Source: Paraburkholderia sp. BL23I1N1 | GTDB lineage: Bacteria > Pseudomonadota > Gammaproteobacteria > Burkholderiales > Burkholderiaceae | NCBI RefSeq assembly: GCF_003610295.1 | Contig: NZ_RAPV01000001.1 | Location: forward strand, 6,758,001 to 6,822,000 | Direction of reading: 5' to 3' | DNA: 64,000 nt | Shown: one piece after another, positions 52,799 through 62,000 of the stretch | How positions within the stretch are numbered: the first letter of the stretch is position 1 | How the letters are laid out: each line of letters begins with the position of its first letter | Notes under the pieces: generated by a model | The model's input: only the letters and a program-made list of their open reading frames with translations | Database searches by the model: none | Told to the model about the DNA's origin: nothing | Program-made: the position numbers and the translations under genes

Positions 52799-54271
52799 AT
52801 GTCTCTCGCCTTGACCCGCAATGAACTGATTCGCCCGCACAATCTGATCGACGGCAAGTGGACCGACGCCGCCGACCACGCGCGCTTTCCCGTCACCAAT
52901 CCGGCCACCGGCGAACTGATCGTCGAAGTCGCGAACAGTGGCGCTTCGGACGCGCGCGCCGCCACCGACGCCGCGGCCCGCGCGTTCCCAGCATGGCGCG
53001 ACAAGCTGCCGCGCGAACGCGCTGAGATTCTGCGCCGCTGGCACGCGCTGATCGTCGCCAATATCGAAGACCTCGCGAAGCTGATGTCGACGGAACAAGG
53101 CAAGCCGCTAGCGGAAAGCCGTGGCGAAGTCGCCTACGGCGCCTCATACGTCGCGTGGTTCGCCGACGAGGCAACACGCATCTACGGCGATCTGATCCCC
53201 CAGCAACAGCGCGGCAAACGCATGAGCGCGGTGAAGGAACCGGTCGGCGTGATCGCAGCGATCACCCCATGGAATTTCCCGCTGGCGATGATTGCACGCA
53301 AGATCGCGCCCGCGCTCGCCGCCGGGTGCACGGTCGTGGCCAAACCCGCGGAAGACACACCGCTCACCGCACTCGCGCTGGCAGCGCTCGCCCAGGAAGC
53401 CGGTCTGCCGGACGGTGTGCTGAATATGCTGTCGGCTTCGCGTGAGCAAGGCATTGCGGCGGTCGCCGACTGGCTCGCGGACGCGCGCGTGCGCAAGATC
53501 ACGTTCACCGGTTCGACGCCGGTCGGCAAGCATCTCGCCCGCGAATCGGCGGGTACGCTCAAGAAGCTCTCACTCGAATTGGGCGGCAACGCGCCCTTCA
53601 TCGTATTCGACGACGCCGATCTCGACGCCGCCGTCACCGGTCTGATGGCCTCCAAGTTCCGCAACGGCGGCCAGACTTGCGTGTGCCCGAACCGCGTCTA
53701 TGTGCAAGCCGGCGTGTACGTGCGTTTTGCCGATCTGCTCGCGAAGCGCGTCGCCGCGCTGAAGGTTGCGCCCGCAACCGATCCGGGTGCACAGATCGGC
53801 CCGATGATCAACGAACGCGCGATCGATAAAATTGCACGCCACGTAGAAAACGCCGTAGAACACGGTGCAAAAGTGCTGACAGGTGGCAAGCGCCTGACCG
53901 AATTCGGCCCGAATTACTATGCACCGACCGTGCTGACCGACGTGCGGGACGGCATGCTGCTCTGTTGCGAGGAAACCTTTGGCCCGGTGGCGCCGCTGTT
54001 CCGCTTTGATGAGGAAGCCGAAGTGATCCGCCTCGCTAACGACACGCCCTTCGGCCTCGCCGCCTACTTCTACACGCAGGACGTGCGGCGCATCAATCGC
54101 GTGGCCGGTCAGCTCGAGGCGGGTGTAATCGGGATCAACGAAGGCGCCGTGTCGAGCGAGGCCGCGCCGTTCGGTGGCGTGAAGGAATCGGGCTACGGCC
54201 GCGAGGGCTCGAAATACGGTCTCGACGACTACATGTCCATCAAGTATCTCTGCCAGGGCGGCCTGGATTAA
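52799..54271 (+). CDS. gabD: NAD(P)-dependent succinate-semialdehyde dehydrogenase GabD
   Basis: This 490-residue ALDH has Asn159 (TPWNFP), catalytic Glu260 (LELGGNAPF) and nucleophile Cys294. The following Cys296 (GGQTCVCPNR) gives the CxC pair used in GabD for redox control. The segment FEVTFTGST-like KITFTGSTPVGK is present, as is the C-terminal EGAVSSEAAPFGG that identifies succinate-semialdehyde dehydrogenases. It oxidises succinate semialdehyde to succinate at the end of 4-aminobutyrate breakdown. AAGGAG precedes the ATG. No gabT is adjacent; the aminotransferase at 26.7 kb is too far to be in the same operon. Confidence 0.9.
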   Translation: MSLALTRNELIRPHNLIDGKWTDAADHARFPVTNPATGELIVEVANSGASDARAATDAAARAFPAWRDKLPRERAEILRRWHALIVANIEDLAKLMSTEQGKPLAESRGEVAYGASYVAWFADEATRIYGDLIPQQQRGKRMSAVKEPVGVIAAITPWNFPLAMIARKIAPALAAGCTVVAKPAEDTPLTALALAALAQEAGLPDGVLNMLSASREQGIAAVADWLADARVRKITFTGSTPVGKHLARESAGTLKKLSLELGGNAPFIVFDDADLDAAVTGLMASKFRNGGQTCVCPNRVYVQAGVYVRFADLLAKRVAALKVAPATDPGAQIGPMINERAIDKIARHVENAVEHGAKVLTGGKRLTEFGPNYYAPTVLTDVRDGMLLCCEETFGPVAPLFRFDEEAEVIRLANDTPFGLAAYFYTQDVRRINRVAGQLEAGVIGINEGAVSSEAAPFGGVKESGYGREGSKYGLDDYMSIKYLCQGGLD

Positions 54272-54303
54272 CACGCTCCCGCACTGTCCCCGATCTGCCT
54301 CCC

Positions 54304-54364
54304 GACGCTCACACCTCGCCTGATTGGAGGCGTGAGCGTCAAGTCAGCATTCCGCTGCTGACTT
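54304..54364 (+). terminator. Two back-to-back hairpins after gabD
   Basis: The first hairpin pairs GACGCTCAC (54304-54312) with GTGAGCGTC (54332-54340). The second, directly adjacent, pairs AAGTCAGCA (54341-54349) with TGCTGACTT (54356-54364). Both arms are perfect. The T run after them is weak (TTCAATTTCC). They probably end or protect the gabD message. Confidence 0.6.
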
Positions 54365-54556
54365 CAATTTCCGCTGTACGCCGCCCCCCCCTCCATCGTC
54401 ATGCACGCGATTCATGACGCGCATTTTTGTCCCTAATTTGACCGGGTTTTCTCGCGGCCCTATGGTTCGGCCATGCCTGCCGGATTCGTAGCGCCGCTCT
54501 CGCCGATCAGCATGGCCGGGACGCGGACCCCTCAACCTCGTGACTTTCCCCATGCC

Positions 54557-55906
54557 ATGAACTCTGACGCGACCGCCGCTCTCACTCCCCTATCCGCCCT
54601 ACGGCCATCCAGCAAGGTTCGTCGCGCGGTGACGACCGCGGTGCTCGGCCAGATCCTCGAATGGTATGACTTCTTTCTCTACGGAACCGCCGCCGCACTG
54701 GTGTTCGGCAAGCTGTTCTTTCCGGTCGGCAGCGATCCGCTGACGGGCACGATCGCGGCGTTCGGCGGGTTCACGGTGGGCTTTATCGCGCGGCCGATCG
54801 GTGGCGTGCTGTGCGGCCATATCGGCGACCGCTACGGTCGCAAGACCGTCATGATGCTGACGCTGCTGGTAATGGGCACCGCCACCGTTTGCATGGGTCT
54901 GCTGCCGACTTACCAGCAGATCGGCATCGCGGCACCCGTCATGCTGGTTCTGTTGCGCATCTTGCAGGGCCTGGCGGCGGGCGGGGAATGGAGCGGCAGC
55001 ATTCTGATGATTCACGAGAGCGCGCCGGCATCGAAGCGCGGTGCGCTGGCCGCATGGAGTCCGAGCGGCGCGGCATTCGGCTTCGTGCTCTCGACCGCTG
55101 CCTTCCTGCTCGTGCAGACGCTCTCACCTTCCGACTTCCATAGCTGGGGCTGGCGCGTACCGTTCCTCTGCAGCGCCGTGCTGGTGGTGCTCGGCCTATG
55201 GATGCGCCGCTCCGTCGACGAAAGCGCGGAATTCGCCGAAGTGAAGGCCACACACCGCGACAGCCGCATGCCGATTATCGAAGTGCTTCGCCAATGCCCG
55301 CGCGAAGTATTGACGGTGTTCGGACTGCGTTTCGGCGAAGGCGCCGCATCCTACATCTTCTTCGCGTTCTCGATCGCCTATAGCCAGTTCGTCGGCATCA
55401 AATCAAGTTGGGTGCTGGGCGCCCTGACCTTGTCGATGCTGTTGATGATCCCCGTTTCGCTATTGATTGGACGCCTAACCGACAAGATCGGCCGCAAACC
55501 CGTCTATCTCGCCGGCGCGATCGCCATGGTGCTGGTCGCGTATCCGTACTTCACGTTGCTCGGCTCCGGCGTGCTGTGGAAAGTCATCGCGGCGTTCGTG
55601 CTCGCCAACAGCATTACGCTCGGCATTCTCGAAGGCGCACAGCCCGCCTTCATCAGCGAATTGCTGCCGGTTCATCTGCGTTTCTCGGGTCTGGGTATCG
55701 GCCGCGAAATTTCGTCGGTACTCGGCGGCGGGCTCTCACCAATGGTGGCGACCGCGTTGCTCGCCCATTACCGCAGCGCCGCGCCGGTTGCCATTTACCT
55801 CGTCGTGCTCGGCTTGATCACCGTGCTCGCGACGTGCCTCGCGCCCGAAACCTTCCCCAAAGCGCTGCGACTTCAGGCGCAACGCAAAGAGCAGGACAAC
55901 GCCTGA
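54557..55906 (+). CDS. MFS metabolite:proton symporter (MHS family)
   Basis: This 449-residue transporter has twelve helices. Features typical of the MHS (citrate/shikimate/alpha-ketoglutarate) family are LGQILEWYDFFLYGTAAALV in helix 1, the loop CGHIGDRYGRKTVMMLTLLV, and LLRILQGLAAGGEWSGSILM in helix 4. ATG at 54557 was chosen as giving the normal N-terminus; the frame is open for 28 codons upstream and no ribosome site is evident. The flavin-monooxygenase gene follows 57 bp downstream, so this protein probably imports the substrate of that enzyme. Confidence 0.88.
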   Translation: MNSDATAALTPLSALRPSSKVRRAVTTAVLGQILEWYDFFLYGTAAALVFGKLFFPVGSDPLTGTIAAFGGFTVGFIARPIGGVLCGHIGDRYGRKTVMMLTLLVMGTATVCMGLLPTYQQIGIAAPVMLVLLRILQGLAAGGEWSGSILMIHESAPASKRGALAAWSPSGAAFGFVLSTAAFLLVQTLSPSDFHSWGWRVPFLCSAVLVVLGLWMRRSVDESAEFAEVKATHRDSRMPIIEVLRQCPREVLTVFGLRFGEGAASYIFFAFSIAYSQFVGIKSSWVLGALTLSMLLMIPVSLLIGRLTDKIGRKPVYLAGAIAMVLVAYPYFTLLGSGVLWKVIAAFVLANSITLGILEGAQPAFISELLPVHLRFSGLGIGREISSVLGGGLSPMVATALLAHYRSAAPVAIYLVVLGLITVLATCLAPETFPKALRLQAQRKEQDNA

Positions 55907-55963
55907 CGTCCAGCCGACGCCACGTCAGCCCAAACCCCTCATTCATTTCCATACGTTGTCATC

Positions 55964-57181
55964 ATGCAAAGCCTTCAGAGAAGCAGTCTTTCGACATACG
56001 CCTACGAACCTCACGCAATCGGTCACGCCGATTCTTATCCTGAGTACGCAGGTCCGCTTACGCTCGACGCGCTGATCGCCGAGATCGAGCGCCGCCGCGA
56101 CGAATTCGATCAGGTGTCTCACGTTTCGCGCGACATGGTGGCGAAGATGAAACGCGCGGGGATTTTCCGCGCCAGTACGCCGCAGCGTTTCGGCGGCGAC
56201 GCGCTGCCGCCGCCGCAATTCCTGCACATCCTCGAACGCATTGCCATCGCAGACGGCTCGACCGCCTGGGTCGCCGCGTTCGGCTCGGCGAACACCTATC
56301 TCGCCGCGCTGCCGATCGAAACGCAACAGCACATTTACACCACTGGCCCGGACCAGGTCTTCGCGGGCGGACTCTATCCGCTGCAACCGGCTACAAAGGT
56401 GTCCGGCGGCTTCACGGTCAGCGGCCAATGGCGCTTTGCGAGCGGCTGCAAGGGCGCTGACTGGATCGGCGTCGGGATCGGCGGCACACCGGCCGATTCG
56501 GGCAATGCGGGCGCAGGCAAACCGTTCACGGCGGTATTTCCCGCCCATGAAGTCGAGATCGTCGAGAACTGGAACGTGGTCGGTATGCAGGGCACTGGTA
56601 GCCACGACTTGCGATTGCACGACAAATTCGTCGATGCGCAATGGACTTTTGTGCGCGGCGGCCAGCCGTTGATCGATGAACCGCTCTACCGCTATCCCGC
56701 TGTCGCCTACCAGGCGCAGGTGCACGCCGTCGTCAACATCGGCCTCGCGCGCGCGGCGCTCGATCTGCTCACGGGCATGTCCGACTCGACCAAGACCACC
56801 ACCGGCGCGCCGCGTCTCGCGGACCGCGGCTACTACCGCTCGGGTCTTGCGAAAGCGGAAGCCAACTGGCGCAGTGCTCGCGCGTTTTTCTACGAATCCG
56901 CCGAGGCCGCGTGGCAAACGATCGTCGCCGGCGACCCCGTCACGCAGGAACAGGCCAACCTGCTGCGCCTGAGCGCAACGCACGCCGCGCAAGTCTGCGC
57001 CGAGGTTGTGATGCAGGCTTACCAGATGGCAGGCGTTGCCGCGATCTATCGGGAGAACCGGCTCCAGCGTCTGGTGCGGGATTCGATCGTCGTGACGCAG
57101 CACGCGTTTCTCGGCGAAGGGACGTATGACGCATCCGGCGCGCTGTTCGCGGGCGTGCCACCGGTTACGCCTTATCCCTGA
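55964..57181 (+). CDS. Acyl-CoA dehydrogenase-fold flavin-dependent monooxygenase, oxygenase component
   Basis: This 405-residue protein has the acyl-CoA dehydrogenase fold: N-terminal helices, a beta domain with VSGGFTVSGQWRFASGCKGA and NVVGMQGTGSHDLRLHDKFV, and C-terminal helices. In that fold, the sequence resembles the HsaA and HpaH-C2 type monooxygenases, which use reduced flavin from a separate reductase to hydroxylate phenols, rather than true acyl-CoA dehydrogenases (no catalytic Glu signature recognised). A flavin reductase gene follows 43 bp downstream, which supports this. The substrate is unknown; nearby LigJ/LigK genes suggest an aromatic acid. Confidence 0.83.
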   Translation: MQSLQRSSLSTYAYEPHAIGHADSYPEYAGPLTLDALIAEIERRRDEFDQVSHVSRDMVAKMKRAGIFRASTPQRFGGDALPPPQFLHILERIAIADGSTAWVAAFGSANTYLAALPIETQQHIYTTGPDQVFAGGLYPLQPATKVSGGFTVSGQWRFASGCKGADWIGVGIGGTPADSGNAGAGKPFTAVFPAHEVEIVENWNVVGMQGTGSHDLRLHDKFVDAQWTFVRGGQPLIDEPLYRYPAVAYQAQVHAVVNIGLARAALDLLTGMSDSTKTTTGAPRLADRGYYRSGLAKAEANWRSARAFFYESAEAAWQTIVAGDPVTQEQANLLRLSATHAAQVCAEVVMQAYQMAGVAAIYRENRLQRLVRDSIVVTQHAFLGEGTYDASGALFAGVPPVTPYP

Positions 57182-57224
57182 TGCCACAGACGACCCCGCA
57201 CTCCACCACCACGAGGCAAACAAC

Positions 57225-57761
57225 ATGACGATCGACGACACCAGAAAGCGTTTCCGCGACGCCATGGCGTGCCTGCCCGCCGCTGTCAACGTCATCACCA
57301 CAGACGGGCCAGGCGGCCGCTGCGGCATCACGGCGAGCGCGGTGTGCTCAGTGACGGACGCGCCGCCCACGATGCTCGTCTGTATCAATCAGGCGAGCTA
57401 CGCCCACGACGTGCTTCATCGCAACCGCAACGTGTGCATCAACGTGCTCGCCGCCGAGTACCAGGATCTCGCGCGCGATTTTGCCGGCATGACAGCGTGT
57501 TCGATGGAGGAAAGGTTCGGACGCCATGCATGGGCCAACGGGCAAACTTCCGTGCCCGTTCTAGCGGATGCCATTGCGAGTCTGGAAGGCGAAATCGTCG
57601 ACATCAAGACGGTCGGTTCGCACTCCGTCATGTTCGCGCAGATCCGGCACATTGCGCTGCGATCCGATGGTGACGGGCTCATCTATTTCGGGCGGCAGTT
57701 TCATCGCCTGACGCGGCCGGTGGCGGCAACATCGTCCGTTCACGCGCCTACCGCGAGGTAA
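57225..57761 (+). CDS. NAD(P)H:flavin reductase component (HpaC-like)
   Basis: This 178-residue protein of the flavin reductase-like domain family has the flavin-binding core AAVNVITTDGPGGRCGITAS (about 18-37) and CSVTDAPPTMLVCINQASYA, and ends in the usual YFGRQFHRL. It supplies reduced flavin to the monooxygenase encoded upstream. ATG at 57225 (MTIDDTRKRF) has GAGG upstream; a longer frame overlaps the oxygenase gene end. The EthD-like gene starts three bases after its stop. Confidence 0.88.
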   Translation: MTIDDTRKRFRDAMACLPAAVNVITTDGPGGRCGITASAVCSVTDAPPTMLVCINQASYAHDVLHRNRNVCINVLAAEYQDLARDFAGMTACSMEERFGRHAWANGQTSVPVLADAIASLEGEIVDIKTVGSHSVMFAQIRHIALRSDGDGLIYFGRQFHRLTRPVAATSSVHAPTAR

Positions 57762-57763
57762 AT

Positions 57764-58480
57764 GTGGAGGTCTGTTTATTTCTATTCGTCCACTGCGACG
57801 ACGAGAGTCCAGCGCGGCCGCCTATCGACCCGTCGTTGCTCGAAGCGGCATCGCGTGAAGTACAAGGGCTAACGCGTTTCGTGGTCCATCTGCCCGCGCA
57901 ATTGCCCGATAGCGATCCTCTTTCGAAGCCCCAAACTTCGATCCCTTGCTGCGCGCTGCAATGGTATTTCGACGACCTCGGCTTGCTCGAAACGGCGCTG
58001 CAACCCGGCGGCGCCATGCAAGCAATCGTGAATCGCATAGCCAACGCTACCGAAGCCAACCTCACCTTCGCACAGCAAGCAATGGCAGTCAGGCCATTCG
58101 CCACGCCGAATCCGAACGACGCCAGGCATCGTACCGAACGCTGCACCTACCTCGTCAGCTACGAAGGCGAAGCGGAAGATTTCAACGCCTGGCTGACGCA
58201 CTACCTCGCCCATCATCCACCGCTGATGGCGCAACTGCCCGGCATTCGCGAGCTGGAAATCTACACGCGGCTCGATTTCCGGTCCGGCCTGACTATTCCG
58301 CGCGCCACCGCCATGCAGCGCAACAAGGTCGTCTTCGACGATCCCGAGGCGCTCGCCGCGGCGCTGAGCTCGCCGATCCGCGCGCACATGAAGCAGGATT
58401 TCACCGCGTTTCCGCCGTACATCGGACCCAGCCCCCATTTCCCTATGCGCAGCATTTACGGTAATCTGAAACCGACATAA
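57764..58480 (+). CDS. EthD-domain-like protein linked to the flavin monooxygenase
   Basis: This 238-residue protein starts with GTG at 57764, two bases after the reductase stop and with GAGG upstream, so it is translated with that gene. The second half has the EthD/dimeric alpha-beta barrel pattern: CTYLVSYEGEAEDFNAWLTH, then LPGIRELEIYTRLDF, and NKVVFDDPEALAAALSSPIR. The first half may be a second, diverged copy of the fold. EthD-type proteins act as small decarboxylases, cyclases or carriers in aromatic and ether degradation. The function here is unknown but clearly tied to the monooxygenase. Confidence 0.72.
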   Translation: MEVCLFLFVHCDDESPARPPIDPSLLEAASREVQGLTRFVVHLPAQLPDSDPLSKPQTSIPCCALQWYFDDLGLLETALQPGGAMQAIVNRIANATEANLTFAQQAMAVRPFATPNPNDARHRTERCTYLVSYEGEAEDFNAWLTHYLAHHPPLMAQLPGIRELEIYTRLDFRSGLTIPRATAMQRNKVVFDDPEALAAALSSPIRAHMKQDFTAFPPYIGPSPHFPMRSIYGNLKPT

Positions 58481-58509
58481 ACGTCTTTCATTGCCGCGAT
58501 CCGAACGTC

Positions 58510-59451
58510 ATGACAAAGTCGCACCCCGGCATTACGGATTTAAATCTGCTGCGCGTGTTTCTGGCCATCTCCGATCTGCGCAGCCTGACTGCCGCGGGCG
58601 AGCGACTCGGTCTGACGCAACCGGCGGTCAGCCATGCGCTGCGCCGTTTGCGCGTTCTGTTTGACGACCCGCTCTTCGTTCGAACGCCCACCGGCATGGT
58701 CCCGACCGACGCCGCTTTGCGTCTGCACGCGCCCCTTACCCAAGCGTTCGGGATCATCAACGTGGCGGTCCAGCAACTCGCGAAATTCGACCCCGCCACC
58801 GCGCAACGTGTGTTTCACGTTTCCATGTCGGACATGTCGGAGTTCTATTTTCTGCCGCCGCTTCTCGCCATGCTCGACCGGGACGCGCGCGGCATCCACA
58901 TCGAGATCGCGAACGTCCCGGTCGACGCGGTCAGCACCGCCATGCGCAGCGGCAAGATCGATCTGGCACTGGGCTACGTGCCGGGCCTCGATGCGGGTTG
59001 CGTGAGCCAAACCCTCTTCGTCGACGAACATGTTTGCGTGGTGCGGGCCGGCCACCCGCTACGCAAACAGAAACCGACCAAGGAAGACCTCGCGGGCTTG
59101 CGCTACGTCTACGCAAGCACCAACGCAACCGGGCACAGGATGGTCGAGCAATGGCTGGAAGAACTGAATCTGCGCAGGGATATCGTGTTGCGCCTGCCGC
59201 ATTTCGTGGTGGCGCCCGAGATCGTTCAACATACCGATCTCGCGGTGATTTTCCCAAGGAGCATTGCGCAGCGCTTTAACCGCAACAAGGCTTTTCGCAT
59301 TCTGCCGTTGCCGTTCTCGCTGCCGCCCATCGAGATTCAGGTCCATTCGCACTCGCAATTCTCGGCGGACGCGGGCATTGTATGGCTGCTCGATGTGATT
59401 TACACCATGTTCCATCAGCCGCCGGCCGGCGCAGAGACGAGACGGATGTGA
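58510..59451 (+). CDS. LysR-family regulator (NodD/LinR-like)
   Basis: This 313-residue LysR regulator has the winged helix LTAAGERLGLTQPAVSHALR and the extended DDPLFVRTPTGMVPTDAA segment that is typical of the NodD/NahR/LinR branch, which often responds to aromatic compounds. The effector domain follows to about residue 305. It comes 29 bp after the EthD-like gene in the same direction. Its stop codon overlaps the GTG start of a second LysR gene (GTGA), so the two regulators are coupled. It likely controls the monooxygenase unit. Confidence 0.9.
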   Translation: MTKSHPGITDLNLLRVFLAISDLRSLTAAGERLGLTQPAVSHALRRLRVLFDDPLFVRTPTGMVPTDAALRLHAPLTQAFGIINVAVQQLAKFDPATAQRVFHVSMSDMSEFYFLPPLLAMLDRDARGIHIEIANVPVDAVSTAMRSGKIDLALGYVPGLDAGCVSQTLFVDEHVCVVRAGHPLRKQKPTKEDLAGLRYVYASTNATGHRMVEQWLEELNLRRDIVLRLPHFVVAPEIVQHTDLAVIFPRSIAQRFNRNKAFRILPLPFSLPPIEIQVHSHSQFSADAGIVWLLDVIYTMFHQPPAGAETRRM

Positions 59452-60347
59452 ACCTCAGGGCTTTACAGTGCTTCGTGATCCTGGCGGAGGAGCTCAATTT
59501 CAGCCGCGCCGCCGAGCGTTTGCATATCGCGCAGCCCGCGCTCAGCCAGCAGATCCGCTCGCTTGAAGAGCGGCTCGGCACGCAGTTGGTCGATCGGGCA
59601 AGACGCCCGCTGAGTCTGACCGAAGCCGGCCACTATCTCTGCACGGAGGCGCGTCAGATACTGGGTTCGCTGGAACAGGCGAGCCTTGCGACGCAGGAAA
59701 TCGCCCTCGGCCGGCGCGGCTGGCTCAGCATCGGGTTCACGCGCTCGGCTATGTACAGCATCCTGCCGCCCGCGCTCAAGGCGTTTCACCACGCATTCCC
59801 GCAAGTCGAACTCAAGCTCTTCGAGATGCTCACCGAGGAGCAAACCGACGCGTTGCGCGACATGCGTATTCACGTCGGCATCGGGCGGCAGCCGCTCGCG
59901 ATCGATGGCTGCACGTCCTATCCGCTGCTGCGCGAGCGCGTCATGGTCGCGCTTGAACCGGGTCACCCGCTCGCCGCGCACAAAACCGTGCGGATTGCCG
60001 ATCTCGCCGATACGCCGTTGATCCTGTATCCGAAGCACCAGAACGCCCAGTTCAAACGCTCAGTGCAAACGCTCTATCGCGATGCGGGCGTGACCCCGGT
60101 CGTCGCTCACCAGGCCTATGAAATTCAGACCGCGATCGCGCTCGTGGCGGCGGGCCTTGGCGTCACGTTCATCGGCGAATCGGTGGCACGGCATGGGCGC
60201 ACCGACGTCGTGTTCCGCCACCTCTCCGGTCCCGGTTCGTCGTACCGATCGACGCTCGCGGCCACCTTTCGCACCGACGACGCGTCACCTCACCTGCGTG
60301 CGTTCCTCACCTGCCTCCCCGCTCCGCTTGCTGACGCCGCACTATAA
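59448..60347 (+). CDS. LysR-family regulator (CatM/BenM-like)
   Basis: This 299-residue LysR protein starts with GTG at 59448 (NLRALQCFVILAEELNF), overlapping the previous LysR stop by four bases. The winged helix reads FSRAAERLHIAQPALSQQIR. The effector domain has RRGWLSIGFTRSAMYSILPP and a later VTFIGESVARHG block, as in the CatM/BenM/CatR branch that senses muconate or benzoate derivatives. The longer frame upstream is a shadow. The next gene is an MFS transporter, 244 bp downstream, followed by ligJ-ligK, which are likely targets. Confidence 0.88.
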   Translation: MNLRALQCFVILAEELNFSRAAERLHIAQPALSQQIRSLEERLGTQLVDRARRPLSLTEAGHYLCTEARQILGSLEQASLATQEIALGRRGWLSIGFTRSAMYSILPPALKAFHHAFPQVELKLFEMLTEEQTDALRDMRIHVGIGRQPLAIDGCTSYPLLRERVMVALEPGHPLAAHKTVRIADLADTPLILYPKHQNAQFKRSVQTLYRDAGVTPVVAHQAYEIQTAIALVAAGLGVTFIGESVARHGRTDVVFRHLSGPGSSYRSTLAATFRTDDASPHLRAFLTCLPAPLADAAL

Positions 60348-60424
60348 GTAAAAGCCTATACAAGCATAAGGAAGCGGTCTTGGACGCCGCGTCCGGGCGT
60401 TCTTATCATTGACTCCATGCTTCA

Positions 60425-60474
60425 GCCACCGCCCGTTCACGAGCGCATCAGCACTTGCGGACATGAGCGGTGGC
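60425..60474. repeat. Inverted repeat in the leader before the ACS transporter gene
   Basis: GCCACCGC (60425-60432) and GCGGTGGC (60467-60474) are perfect complements separated by 34 bases. In the 244-bp leader 60348-60591 this could form an mRNA stem. No promoter boxes could be assigned with confidence. Confidence 0.35.
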
Positions 60475-60591
60475 CCCTGAAGCGCGGCCGTCAACTGCGC
60501 GGCCAGTGGGACACTGCCGGCGCTCGATCCGGCAGGCCGACCATAAGAACGCCGCCACGGCTTTAGCCGTCGCAGCAAGGTAGGAGACAGC

Positions 60592-61914
60592 ATGACCTCA
60601 TTTAACGAAGCCGCAACCATGCGAAAAGTGTACGGGCGATTAATGCCCCTGCTCTTCGCGATGATGTTCTTCAACTATCTGGACCGGATCAATATCGGTT
60701 TCGCCGCGCTGGACATGAACAAGCAACTGGGTTTCAGTCCGGCCGTGTTCGGTTTCGCGGGCAGTATCTTCTTTGTCGGCTACATGCTGCTGGAAGTGCC
60801 GAGCAATCTGTTGCTGCACCGGGTCGGCGCGCGCCGTTGGATCGCGCGCATTCTGCTGACGTGGGGCGCGGTCGCGGCGGCCACAGCCTTCGTTTTCAAC
60901 GATTCGAGTTTCTATGTTTTGCGCTTTCTGCTGGGTGTGATGGAAGCAGGCTTTCTGCCAGGCGTCGCGGTTTATCTGACCAAATGGTTTCCGGTGCGTT
61001 ACCGGGCGCGCGCGGTGGGCGGCTACATCATTGCGGGTTCGTTTTCTGCGGTGCTGGGCGGTCCGATCTCCACGACGCTGATGACCTACGCCAACGGCGT
61101 GCTCGGTTTGCAGGGATGGCAATGGATGTTCATTCTCGAAGGACTCCCGGCCATGGCGCTCGGTCTCCTGACGCTGCGCGTCATGACCGAACGTCCGGCC
61201 GACGCCACCTGGCTTTCCGACGACGAAAAGCGCTGGCTCGAATCGACGCTCGCCGCGGAACGCGAGAGCGTTGGCGGCAATACCCATTTTCCGCTACTGC
61301 GCGTGGCGAGCGACATCCGCGTATGGAGTCTCGCCTGTCTGTTCGGCTGCGCGCTGGTCGGCATTTATGGCCTGTTCCTGTGGTTGCCGCAGATCGTCAA
61401 GAGCTTCGGTCATCTGAACAATATCGAGGTCGGCTTTCTGTCCGCCGCGCCGCCGCTGCTTGGCGTGTTGGGCACCTTCCTGACCAGCCGCAGTTCCGAC
61501 CGCACAGGCGACCGCAAGAAGCACCTCGCCTTCGTGTACGGCATGAGCGCACTGGCGATTGCCGGCAGTGCGTATGCGCCGAACCCCGTGATCGCCTACG
61601 CGCTGCTGTGCCTGACCGGTTTGTTCATCTATGCGGGCAATCCGCTGTTCTGGAGCCTCGCGTCGTCGTTCAGAACCGGCACCGCGGGTGCCGCGACGAT
61701 CGCGTTGATCAACACCATTGCGCAGTTCGGCGGTCTGGTCGGCCCCTGGAGCATCGGGCTGGTGCGCAATGCGACCGGCAACTTCAAGCTGGCCTTGCTG
61801 ACGATCGCAGCGTTTCTGGTGGTGGCGACGATCATTGCGCTGGTGATGCGCGTCACGCCAGCCGAAGAAGAAACGACCTCGCTTGCGAGCGGCGACCCCG
61901 CTCCGCGCACCTGA
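60592..61914 (+). CDS. MFS transporter, anion:cation symporter (ACS) family
   Basis: This 440-residue transporter has twelve helices and the ACS marks FFNYLDRINIGFAALDMNKQ in helix 1 and EAGFLPGVAVYLTKWFPVRY in helix 4. The family carries organic acids such as phthalate, tartrate, 4-hydroxyphenylacetate or gallate-type acids. GTAGGAG precedes the ATG. ligJ starts 86 bp downstream, so it probably brings in the aromatic or tricarboxylic acid that feeds LigJ/LigK. Confidence 0.9.
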   Translation: MTSFNEAATMRKVYGRLMPLLFAMMFFNYLDRINIGFAALDMNKQLGFSPAVFGFAGSIFFVGYMLLEVPSNLLLHRVGARRWIARILLTWGAVAAATAFVFNDSSFYVLRFLLGVMEAGFLPGVAVYLTKWFPVRYRARAVGGYIIAGSFSAVLGGPISTTLMTYANGVLGLQGWQWMFILEGLPAMALGLLTLRVMTERPADATWLSDDEKRWLESTLAAERESVGGNTHFPLLRVASDIRVWSLACLFGCALVGIYGLFLWLPQIVKSFGHLNNIEVGFLSAAPPLLGVLGTFLTSRSSDRTGDRKKHLAFVYGMSALAIAGSAYAPNPVIAYALLCLTGLFIYAGNPLFWSLASSFRTGTAGAATIALINTIAQFGGLVGPWSIGLVRNATGNFKLALLTIAAFLVVATIIALVMRVTPAEEETTSLASGDPAPRT

Positions 61915-62000
61915 AAGTACCGACCGGCGAAGTAGCGCATGGACAACGCGGACAGATAAGCACACACATTACTCAGGAAACCAAACGGATTGTTTACGCC

